A stretch of 64,000 nt of DNA, taken from the NCBI GenBank assembly GCA_036169595.1, contig CM069767.1:3733501-3797500 (forward strand), read 5' to 3'. The first letter of the stretch is position 1. The number at the start of each line of letters is the position of its first letter. Positions 24,245 to 36,063 of this stretch are shown in pieces. The DNA comes from Dictyostelium firmibasis. Taxonomy: Eukaryota > Evosea > Eumycetozoa > Dictyosteliales > Dictyosteliaceae. The notes below the pieces were generated by a model. The model worked only from the letters and a program-made list of their open reading frames with translations. It did no database searches and was not told where the DNA came from. The translations under genes and the position numbers were made by a program.

Positions 24245-24406
24245 ATATGTTTCAAAAATTTAACTAATGCGAGTTGGGCAATAAAGATAAAGTTTTTGAA
24301 AAATGAAGATATTATTGAACTAGAGTGTATTAGAAGTAGTTATCTGAAAAAGAGGCAAAAAAATTTTGAAATTGATAAAAATAAAAAGAAAGACAAGATA
24401 TTTTAA
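24245..24406 (+). pseudogene. coding-like remnant, unknown
   Basis: About 53 codons stay open to a TAA with normal amoeba codon use, including NASWAIKIKFLKNEDIIELE and SYLKKRQKNFEID. There is no ATG and only poly(T) upstream. It could be the last exon of a lost gene. Downstream the phrase AATTACAAAAATAAAAAAA occurs twice (near 24430 and 24529), perhaps traces of A-tailed copies. Confidence 0.3.
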
Positions 24407-24581
24407 AAAAAAAATTTAGAAGTTTTGCAAATTACAAAAATAAAAAAAAATGAAAATTATATTGGCAACGAATGCTTTTTTGAAAATTTTTATCAAAACA
24501 GGGTATTTTTAAAACTCGAACTTTGGCGAATTACAAAAATAAAAAAAAAAATAAAAATAAAAAATTTAAAAAAAAATTACG

Positions 24582-24612
<31 letters not shown>

Positions 24613-24886
24613 TCATGGTTTATATATATTTATTACTGGATGGTTTTTTTTTTTTTTTATTGAGCAAAAAATTTTATATCTTCTAAATATTTCTTACAAA
24701 TATAAGATTAAATTCAAACTAAACTACAATAATATTTTTTCTCTCTTTCTTTTTTTTTTAATTTTTTTAATTTTTTTAATCACGGAATAATTTTAATTAA
24801 AGAAATAAAAATTTTAATTGAATATGAGATATTAAAAAAATTGGTATGAAAAACCTTGTGGTGGGTGATGGGTTATTTTTGGAAAC

Positions 24887-24935
<49 letters not shown>

Positions 24936-25193
24936 CAATTTTTGATCAATTTTTTGAATCAGGTCATTTTTATTTTTTTTTCTTTTTTTTTTTTTTTTTT
25001 TTTTTTTTCTTCTTTTTTTTTTTTTTTTCTTTTTCTTTTTTCTTTTTTTTTCTTATCTAATTTCATTGTGGATTTTATACAAACAAAAACACTTTTTATA
25101 AATTATAATTTAAATTTTTTTTTTTTTTTTTTTTTTTTTTATTTTTCACGATTATAAAAAAATTAATTTTAATTTTTGAAATCGTAAATTCGT

Positions 25194-25235
<42 letters not shown>

Positions 25236-25268
25236 CCTAATAAATAATATAAATAAACATTATTAATA

Positions 25269-25315
<47 letters not shown>

Positions 25316-25334
25316 GAAATAATAATAAAATAAA
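24407..25334. other. AT homopolymer-rich intergenic region
   Basis: Very long T and A runs lead up to the RasGEF start codon. Open frames here are Phe/Lys runs only. Nothing else is seen; the promoter of the RasGEF gene must lie here. Confidence 0.5.
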
Positions 25335-28139
25335 ATGACAACAAATTCAAAATCATTAAATTTATTACAATCACTAACATGTGGAATTTGCCAAAATTTA
25401 TTTAAAGATCCCAATACTTTAATACCCTGTGGTCATGCATTTTGTTTAGATTGTTTAATAACAAACTCTTCAATAAAAAATTGTGTTCAATGTAAAGTTG
25501 AATATACAACCTATATACCAAATCACCCATTAAAACAAATGATTGATTGTTTAGATCAGAGTAGTGGAAATAATAATAATAATAATAATGAAACTATAAA
25601 TAATAATATAAATAATAATAATAATAATAATAATGATAGAAATTCATTAAATGGATCAAATTCAAATTCAATAATTGGATTTATAGAGGGATTAAGTGAT
25701 AGTGGTGGCCGTAGATTTAGTCAACAAGATGGTGGATTAAGATATTCTAGTGGTGGTGGTTTATTAGAGAATGGTAGTAATAGTAATATAAGATATTGTG
25801 TAGAGCATTATGAACATTATTATGCTTTTTGTAGTGATTGTCAAGCACCAGTTTGTCCAAGATGTTTATTGACAACACATAATCGACATGGAATGATACC
25901 GTTAACTAAGGATTCGATAGCTACAAAGATGAAAGAATATGGAGAGATCGTTGAATCATTTAAAACAAAGATGTCTCAGTATAATGACAATATTTCAATA
26001 TATCAAAAGGAGATTCAGCTTTTAGACAGTACATTCTTACAATGTAAACAAGCCATTCAATTAATGATTTCAAATCTACACAAAGTTTTGAAAACTCGTG
26101 AAACCTATTTATTAAAAGAAATTGGTAATATTCATTTCGCTAGTCATCTAGAAATATCTGAACGTTCTAAAACACTTGAAAATGAAATCAATGAAATGGA
26201 GAAGTTAATTGGTAATGGTACCGATAAATTTAAAGATGCCACAGAGATTTTAAATAATCAAAATTTAAAATTTGAATTTCTAGAACAATTTCATCATAGC
26301 CGTACTCAAAGTAAAAAGAACTTAAACCAAGATGGATTGAAACCTCTCTTTAAAACTGACCTTTTATTCTACAAAGCAAACAACGATCGTATAACTGAAA
26401 TGATAAATAATAACTTGGGTAATATATCATTATTGACCTTTCCTTTAGATGATATTGGTGAAGTTAACATTTGGGATGAACCAAAAGAAAATATTTTCAT
26501 TGAAAAAGTTAGAACCAACTCAAATGGTGTTGAAGAGTTTGAAGTCAAATATGGTAGTTTAAATAAACTGATTGAACGTCTTTGCCTACCAAATTGCTAT
26601 GATGACAACTATGTAAACATTTTCCTTCTTACTTATCATAGTTTTTGTTCCTCGAAAAAACTATTGAAAAAGTTGATTGAACGTTTTACAATTCCCGAAG
26701 ATTTAGAAGCTTATGGCTTAACCCAAGCTAGTATTCATGAAATTCATATGAAAATTAGAAATGTATTGATTAAATGGATCACTGAATACTCTCCAAAATT
26801 CGACCAAGATACAATTCATTTATTTCAAAATTTCAATGGTAGAATGCAATCTGAATATACTAGTATTCAAGAGATTGAAAACTTATTAATGGGTTCAAAT
26901 GAAAACTCACCTTCAATAACTTCATCTCAATCTCTCTCTTCACAATCACTATACCTTCAACAAACACAACAACAACAACAACAACAACAAACCTCCAATA
27001 ACTTTCAATCAAATCTTCAAATCAATCAGTCATTATCTTCAAATATAAATAATGTAACACTTTCAAATTTAAATAGCAGTAATTTAACCAATAACGGTAC
27101 ATGTAAAATACAAAATTCTCCACCACAAAATTATTCATCAATATTCAATGGTCCATCTTCTTCTTCTTCCTCTTCTCCTTCATCACCAATTTTAAATTTA
27201 AACTCATTAGCATTAATTAATGGTAATGATAATTTAGTTTTTGAATCACCATTAAACTCACCACGTTCATCAACTTCAATTAACTATAATAATAATTCAC
27301 CAAGATCATCATCATTTGGTGCTTCATCAGCATCTAAATTTAATAATACTTTAAATATAAATAGTGGTGGTGGTGTTGGTAGTAGTATATATTTTCCATC
27401 ACCAAGTTCACCAACAGCAAATAATATACCAAATATTAATCATTTTTCAAGTAAAGTTTTATCATCATCAAAGAATTTAGAATTTAATGATATAGATGAA
27501 CTTGAAATAGCTAAACAATTAACATTAATTGATTTTGAAAACTTTAGACGTATTAAACCAATCGATCTATTGACATGTGTAGATTTAAAACATAAAACAC
27601 CTCATATCACTAATATTATGGATAGATTCAACAATGTTTCAACTTGGGTTAGTACAACGATTGTTAGAGGTGAAAATTTGAAAAACAGAGTTAAAATTAT
27701 GAATAAGTTTATAAAGATCGCTGAACATTTGAAAAATTTAAATAATTTCAACTCTTTAACAGCCATTTTAGTTGCCATTCAAAGATCAACAGTTACCAGA
27801 AAGGAATTGGTTAAACAGTCTGTAAAGATTATTACCGATCTTGAAAAGTTAATGTCCTCTGATGACTCTTATTCCACCTATAGAAATCGTTTAGCTCAAT
27901 GTTCACCACCTTGTGTTCCTTATATTAGTATCTATCTTCAAGACATTATGGATTTGGAGAAAAAAAATCCTTCAAATATAATAGTTCAAATCTCTCCTTC
28001 TAAAACTCAAGAATTTATAAATTTCACTCGTCGTTCTTTGATTAGTAAAGTAATTTTGGATTTATCAAGTTATCAACGTTTTGCTTATTCAACAATTTTA
28101 CCAATTTCAAATATTCAAGAATATTTAGAGGAATTATAA
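25335..28139 (+). CDS. RING/B-box Ras guanine nucleotide exchange factor
   Basis: Single exon, 934 residues. Order of domains: C3HC4 RING at 16-53 (CGICQ, PCGHAFCLDC, CVQC); B-box zinc finger at about 154-190 (CVEHYEHYYAFCSDCQAPVCPRC); coiled coil at about 195-310; RasGEF N-terminal domain at about 390-510 (YGSLNKLIERLCLP, FLLTYHSFC); a Ser/Gln/Asn-rich linker; and a CDC25-type catalytic domain at about 715-932 (IAKQLTLIDFENFRRIKPIDLL, FNSLTAILVAIQRS). The N-terminal half looks like a TRIM ubiquitin ligase. A RING-B-box-coiled-coil front joined to a RasGEF is an unusual fusion and suggests ubiquitin-linked control of Ras activation. It belongs to the amoeba Gef series; I am not certain which letter. 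Confidence 0.93.
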   Translation: MTTNSKSLNLLQSLTCGICQNLFKDPNTLIPCGHAFCLDCLITNSSIKNCVQCKVEYTTYIPNHPLKQMIDCLDQSSGNNNNNNNETINNNINNNNNNNNDRNSLNGSNSNSIIGFIEGLSDSGGRRFSQQDGGLRYSSGGGLLENGSNSNIRYCVEHYEHYYAFCSDCQAPVCPRCLLTTHNRHGMIPLTKDSIATKMKEYGEIVESFKTKMSQYNDNISIYQKEIQLLDSTFLQCKQAIQLMISNLHKVLKTRETYLLKEIGNIHFASHLEISERSKTLENEINEMEKLIGNGTDKFKDATEILNNQNLKFEFLEQFHHSRTQSKKNLNQDGLKPLFKTDLLFYKANNDRITEMINNNLGNISLLTFPLDDIGEVNIWDEPKENIFIEKVRTNSNGVEEFEVKYGSLNKLIERLCLPNCYDDNYVNIFLLTYHSFCSSKKLLKKLIERFTIPEDLEAYGLTQASIHEIHMKIRNVLIKWITEYSPKFDQDTIHLFQNFNGRMQSEYTSIQEIENLLMGSNENSPSITSSQSLSSQSLYLQQTQQQQQQQQTSNNFQSNLQINQSLSSNINNVTLSNLNSSNLTNNGTCKIQNSPPQNYSSIFNGPSSSSSSSPSSPILNLNSLALINGNDNLVFESPLNSPRSSTSINYNNNSPRSSSFGASSASKFNNTLNINSGGGVGSSIYFPSPSSPTANNIPNINHFSSKVLSSSKNLEFNDIDELEIAKQLTLIDFENFRRIKPIDLLTCVDLKHKTPHITNIMDRFNNVSTWVSTTIVRGENLKNRVKIMNKFIKIAEHLKNLNNFNSLTAILVAIQRSTVTRKELVKQSVKIITDLEKLMSSDDSYSTYRNRLAQCSPPCVPYISIYLQDIMDLEKKNPSNIIVQISPSKTQEFINFTRRSLISKVILDLSSYQRFAYSTILPISNIQEYLEEL

Positions 28140-28168
28140 AAATAATAAAAGATACATTTCAAAAAAAC

Positions 28169-28200
<32 letters not shown>

Positions 28201-28557
28201 TGTACATATAGATGAATTATTTTATTTTATTTCAATTTGAATATATTATATTATTAATATAAAAGATTTATAAAATAAAAAAATAATTTTTTAGAGATAC
28301 CAAAGATTTTATTTAGTCATCATAGTACCTATCTTTTTTTCACAATATTATTTTTATCTATTTTTTTTTTTTTTTTTTTTTTTTTTTGAAATGTATCTTA
28401 GTAATTTCTGTTTTTTACTTTTAATTTTTTTTTTTTAATTTTTTTATTTTTTTTTACTTTGTTCATCCATTTTCTTTTTTGTAAAAACAATACAAACACA
28501 TTTGAAAAAAAAAAATAAAATAAAATAAAATAAAAATACAACAGTTACAAAAATAGA
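28140..28557. other. intergenic
   Basis: 418 bp of poly(A)/poly(T)-rich DNA between the RasGEF gene and the lipase gene in tandem. It holds the 3' end of one and the promoter of the other. No specific site is seen. Confidence 0.5.
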
Positions 28558-28679
28558 ATGGGTGATAAAAGATATAAAAATCATTTAGTTATACTTCAGC
28601 ATGGTTTTCATGCAACAAGTCAAGATTTTAATATATTTATAAATTATTTTTCAAAACAATCTCAACTTGATAATTGTTT

Positions 28680-28714
<35 letters not shown>

Positions 28715-29686
28715 CTTCTATCATTTTCGAATCTATAATCACTCAATCTTATTTTTTTTTTTAAATTTAAAAAAAAAAAAAAAAAAAAGATAGCAGCAAA
28801 AAATAATGATTATTTTTTAGCAACACATGAAGGAATTGATAAAATTGGTGAAAGATTATTTAAAGAAGTTAAAGAAATATATAAAGAAAATCAACAATGT
28901 GAATATATCTCATTTATTGGTCATTCATTAGGTGGATTAATTGTTAGATATGCAATTGGATTATTATATATCGATGGTTTCTTTGAAAATTGTTGTAAAC
29001 CAATAAACTTTATTAGTTTAACATCACCACATGTTGGAAGTAGAAGACCAACCACAACATTATATAATAAATTACTTTTATTCGGTGCCAATAATTTCTT
29101 ATCAATTACTGGTAAACAGTTAATATTAACTGATTCTCATATTTTAATTATTAATGATGAAAATGTGGAAGAAAAAGAAGAAAAAGAAAAAGAAGAAGAA
29201 AATACATTACCATTGTTAGTTTATTTATCAGAAGGTATATTTTTAAAAGGTTTAAAATCTTTTAAAAATTGCTCACTGTACTCAAACATTTACAATGATT
29301 TACAAGTTTCATTTTGCACTTCGGATATAAATGTTATAAATCCATATAGATTAACTTTTAATAATATTAAATTTAGTAAAAAATATAGACATATTATTGA
29401 AAATAATTCAGAAGATAATTATAATAATAGTAATAATAATAATAATATTAATAATGAAATTATTGAAAATCATTTTAAACATGATACTCATCATGAATTG
29501 TTAAAAAGAATTATAATAAATTTAAATCAAATTAAATTCAAAAGATATCATATGTATTTTAATTCAATTTTGTCTCATACAAATGTAATTGTAAGACGAG
29601 AATGGTTAAATTCTGAGGGATATGATATCTTAATTCATATACTTGATCATTTTGAAAATAGTAAATCCTTATCTTCCTATAATTAA
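28558..29686 (+). CDS. DUF676-type serine esterase/lipase
   Basis: Two exons: 28558-28683 and 28790-29686; 340 residues. The alpha/beta-hydrolase start HLVILQHGFHAT forms the oxyanion strand-loop. Exon 2 opens IAAKNNDYFLATHEGIDKIGERL. The nucleophile elbow is GHSLGG inside YISFIGHSLGGLIVRYAIG. LTSPHVGSRR follows. This matches the putative serine esterase (DUF676) family that includes FAM135 and fungal lipases such as Rog1. The catalytic Ser is present; a likely His is near THHE or SHTN in the C-terminal half. A Glu/Lys run and an Asn run are species-specific inserts. The intron is almost entirely T then A. No signal peptide, so it is probably cytosolic. The lipid substrate is unknown. Confidence 0.85.
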
Positions 29687-30420
29687 TTAAACGAAAAATA
29701 AAATATAAAATAAAACAAACTATCTATACATTTTCTTTTTTTTTTTTTTTTATTTATAGTTCGTTAGTTTTATTTAAATATCCCAGCGAGATTTTGCCAG
29801 GAATGCCACCTCGATTTCTTCAAAAAAAATAATTTTTTGAATTTTTTTTTTTTAATTTTTTTTTTTTTTTTTTAATTTTTTAGAATTTTTTTTTTTTTCA
29901 AAAAAATAGTAATATATAAAACAAAATTGTACGATTTAATTTATTAATTTATTCGTTATTATTAATTATTTACTATTATTTATTTATTATTTATTATTTA
30001 TTATTTATTTATTTATTATTATTTTATTTGTATCTTTTTTGTTTTATACCCCCACCACCACAACTATTTTTTTAAAAAAAAAAAAATTTTTATTTTTTCT
30101 ATTTTTTTTTTATTTTTTTTTGAATTTTTTTGAATTTTTTCAACAACTTTTTATATCACCACTTGTACACATTGTTTTTTTTATATCAAAAAATTTATTT
30201 ATTTTATACACATTGTTTTTTTACACACTAAGCTAATATTAATATTTATTAACCATTCATCTAATTCACCATTAAAAGGTTCATTAATTAAATCAAAAAA
30301 AACTTTTTTTTTCAAAGAAAAAAAAAAAAAAAAAAAAAAACCATTGCTTTAAATCTTAAAATCTACTCACTTTAAAATAATCACATATAACACACACAAT
30401 CAAACATAAATATATAAAAA
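29687..30420. other. intergenic with a GC-richer islet
   Basis: 734 bp between the lipase and the SNARE gene. Apart from A/T tracts there is one islet at about 29780-29822 (TGCCAGGAATGCCA, with CGAG/CTCG inverted ends). After an acceptor-like tract ending at 29759 it reads FKYPSEILPGMPPRFL on the plus strand, then a stop. On the minus strand it reads EEIEVAFLAKSRWDI. It could be an orphan exon or a structured RNA piece; neither is proven. Confidence 0.35.
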
Positions 30421-30936
30421 ATGTCGTAAGTAAAAATAGAATAGAATATATAAAAACTATATCTTTTTAATAACCAAATATAACTAATAAAATTTGTTTT
30501 TCATTAATATATAAAACAACAATTACAATTATAATTATTACCCCCCCTAATGATAATAATATTGATGATAATAATGATTGTTCTCATTCTTTAATGTGAA
30601 ATTTACAATAATAATAAATATAAAAATAATAATAATAGAAATAATCCAAATCCAAATCAACCAAATAAAACACAAGCAATCCTACAAGAAGTAGATAAAG
30701 TTAAAGATGTTATGCATAATAATATTGGGTTAATGTTGAATAATCATGATAAAGCATCAAATTTGCAAGATAAAACAGCATCAATGAGTAACAATGCTCG
30801 TCTTTTCAAAAAACAAACTGTCACAATCAGAAGACAAATGTGGTGTAGAAATATGAAATTGCAACTTATTATTATTGCTGTCGTCATTTTAGTATTGGCT
30901 GTCATTTTAATTCCAGTCATTATGAAATTCACATAA
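30421..30936 (+). CDS. synaptobrevin/VAMP-type SNARE, tail-anchored
   Basis: Two exons: a 5-nt first coding exon (ATGTC, 30421-30425) and 30639-30936; 100 residues. The splice gives MSNNPNPNQPNKTQAILQEV. The SNARE motif spans about 14-73 and the C-terminal anchor is LQLIIIAVVILVLAVILIPVIM. Size and layout match VAMP2 and yeast Snc1. It should act as the vesicle-side helix in fusion. An ungapped alignment to VAMP2 (VDEVVDIM to VDKVKDVM) puts Asn37 where VAMP2 has the zero-layer Arg56. So the defining R-SNARE residue is replaced by Asn. All other heptad positions look normal. The donor is GTAAGT and the acceptor TAATAG. The tiny first exon resembles what I recall of vertebrate VAMP genes. Confidence 0.88.
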
Positions 30937-31633
30937 ATAAAAATAAAAAGAATAAAAAAAATAAAAAAAACAATTAAAAAACAAAACATTTTTTTTTTTA
31001 AAAAAAAAATATACTATTATGTATTACTTATTTATTATTTAAAATAAATTATTTTGTTATCAAAGCTATTAAAATAAATAAATTATAATGAAAATGAAAG
31101 TGAGTCAATCTGTGTTTGTGTGATATATAACTCAAATAATTCATCACAAATATCTAGAAAAAAAAAAAAAATAAAAAAAAAAAAAAAAAAATTAAAACAG
31201 GTGTGTTAAAATTATTTTAATAAAAAAAAAAAATAATTAATTTTAATTTATTTTTAAATTATAATTATTTTTTTTTATTATTATAATTATATATTATTAT
31301 CACTATTATTAGTTTTTTTTTTTTTTTAAATATAAAATTTAATATTAATATATTTTTTTTTTTTTAATTCCCAAACAGATATTTTATTTAATTTGAAAAT
31401 TATTGTTACACTGAAGAAGTGAGTATTTGTTCCATTTTAATATTTTAAATATTATTATAAATTACTACTAAAACAATTAATTGTTTTGTGTGTTCTTTTT
31501 TTTTTTTTTTTCCAAATTCTTTTTTATAAATAAAAAGTTTTAAAAAAGCCAAAATAATGAATTTTTAAAGACTTTCATGTGTTAACATATGGACATGATT
31601 ACTATTTTTATTATGTGTTACTAAACACATTTC

Positions 31634-31670
<37 letters not shown>

Positions 31671-32098
31671 CATGTGTATGTTTGTGAATTAACCACTTTT
31701 TTATATTATATATTAAATTATTTTTATTTTATTTTTTTTGTATTTATTTATTTATTTTTTTTTTATTTTATTTTTTTTATTTTTTTTTTTTATTTTTTGT
31801 TTTTAATTTTTTTTATTTTATAATAATTAGTTAGTAGGTGTTTATATCAATAATATTATATATATATATATATATATTATTTAGTTGTTATCGAACAATT
31901 TTAGTACTGTTAAATATATAAGTTTTTTTTTTTTTTCCCAGTTTTGCAATCATTTAAATTAAATAAAAAAAAAAAAAAAAATTTATTGTTTTTTTTCCAT
32001 TTATATACAATTGTTTTGTAAAGTAAGATAAATTTATTATTATATTATATTTTTTTTCCCTTTTAAAATATATTTTATTTTCTTTTAATTTCTTTTGT

Positions 32099-32137
<39 letters not shown>

Positions 32138-32940
32138 CTTTAATTTATAAATCTAATGTGGGAAATATAGTTTTTTTTTTTTTTATTTTCTTTTCTTTCA
32201 AAATAACAATTTCATCAAATCACCGTTTAATTTAATAATAGTGATATATCTTTGTAGGTTTATAAAAAAATCAACAACCAATCGTTTTTGTAAATTTAGA
32301 TTGGTTCGAATTGGCATTTGTATTTTTATAATTTTTTGAAAAAAAAATATTAAATTAAATTTTAAAAAAAAAAATTTTATTTTTTTTTTATTTTTTTTTT
32401 TTTTTATTTTTTTAAATAAACAAGCCATCAAATTCAAAATTTTTTTCTCATTGTTTTTTTTTTCTTTTTAATTTATTTTTTTTTTGTGTATATAGTTTTT
32501 TTTTTTTTTTTTTAAATTATTTGTTTTAAAAATAAAACATATATTAATATAAAAATTTGTTGGTGGTTGTTCTTTTGTCTATTTTTTTTTTTTCCCGTTG
32601 ACAGATTCAAATATTATAATAAACTCACCTTTTTTTATTTTTTATTTTTATTTTTTTTAAAAAACTTAATTTTTTTTTCTTTGATTTTGTCACCACCACA
32701 CTTTTTTTTTTTTTTTTTAATTATTTAAATTTTTATTTTTATTTTTTTATTCATTATTTTTTTTACTCTCATTATTCTCTATTGAAAAATAAAATTTAAT
32801 TAATATATAATTTAGTTTATTATTATATTAATTTAATATCATATTTTTCAAATTTGTACACACTCTCATAAATTCAAGTTGATTTTGTTGTCTCTCTCAA
32901 GATCTAATAGTATTTTAAAATAACAAAGGTACACACAATA
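30937..32940. other. long AT-rich intergenic region
   Basis: 2.0 kb dominated by T-runs, with dispersed A-runs. There is a small perfect inverted repeat ATGTGTT/AACACAT at about 31613-31630. CTCTC and CAC-containing strings near 32860-32935 precede the CTDSPL2 start and may be its promoter or 5' UTR. No gene is supported. Confidence 0.5.
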
Positions 32941-34912
<1,972 letters not shown>

Positions 34913-34931
34913 AAAAAAAAAAAAAAAAAAA

Positions 34932-34962
<31 letters not shown>

Positions 34963-35243
34963 AAAATAGTAAAAAACAAAAGAAAAAAAAAAATAATTTT
35001 TTATATATTTGCAATTTGTAATATTGAATTTCACTTTTAAAATAAAATCAATAAAAGAAAAAGAAAAAAAAATATTAAAACATTTTTATCGAATTTGTTG
35101 GTTTCTTAAATTTCGGGCAAAAAAATTATCTAAATGTTTTTTGGCGTTGGTTTTTTTTTATTTTTTTAAAATTTTTAGCCTTTTTTTTATTTATATTTTT
35201 TTTTTTTTTTTTTTTTTTAATTTTGGTCGAATGGAAAAACAAA
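34913..35243. promoter_or_regulatory. intergenic and 5' leader with a start-overlapping uORF
   Basis: 331 bp upstream of the large surface-protein gene, mostly A/T tracts. A short upstream ORF, ATG at 35231 to TGA at 35254 (7 codons), overlaps the main ATG at 35244 in another frame. If transcribed it could dampen initiation at the main start. Confidence 0.45.
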
Positions 35244-36029
35244 ATGATATTTGAATCACTTATAAAAGTAATATTTATTTTATTATTTTTTAAGTTCGAG
35301 GAATCATTTGTTTTATCATTTGAAAATTCACTATCATCATCATCATCATCATCGACAGATCCAAAACCTTCAGAATTAATAGACTATAATATATATGTAA
35401 AGAATTGGGGATTCGAATTAGGAAACATCGAATGGACAGGTGATTTGAGTGATATTGTCACATATGATATATTTAATTCATATCATTCAGGTAGTTTTAT
35501 TCAATTTGGTTTAAGCAAAAAACACAATAAACAACACATTGAACAACTTGTATTATTACCAAAAGTAAACAATAACGAACAACTAAAATTTGAATTTAGT
35601 ATTTTATTTCCACAAAATGGTTCATCTTCATCATCGTCATTTTTTTCATCTTCACCATCTTCATCTTCATCATCCTCATCCTCATCCTCATCCTCATCCT
35701 CATCCTCATCCTCATCATCAAATTTACCAGGCATTGAATCAATTGAATTAATGATTCAATTAGATAATACTACACTTTTTAAATATAATTCAGAGAATGA
35801 TTTAACATCGAATATATTAAATTTTCAAACCATTTCAATTGATCTAGATAATCAACTATTTGGAGATTCAAACTATCATAATTTAAAAATAACATCAAAT
35901 AAAATTTCTTCTTCATTAAATGAAAAACCATTAATAATTTCAATTGATAATATTTTAATTTACAAATTACCAATTCAAACTTTAAGTATGTAATTATTTT
36001 TATTTATTTATTTTTTTTTTATATCAACT

Positions 36030-36063
<34 letters not shown>

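Noticed and set aside
24425-25157. Two plus-strand ORFs before the RasGEF gene
   Set aside because: Sequence is Lys and Phe runs from A/T homopolymers.
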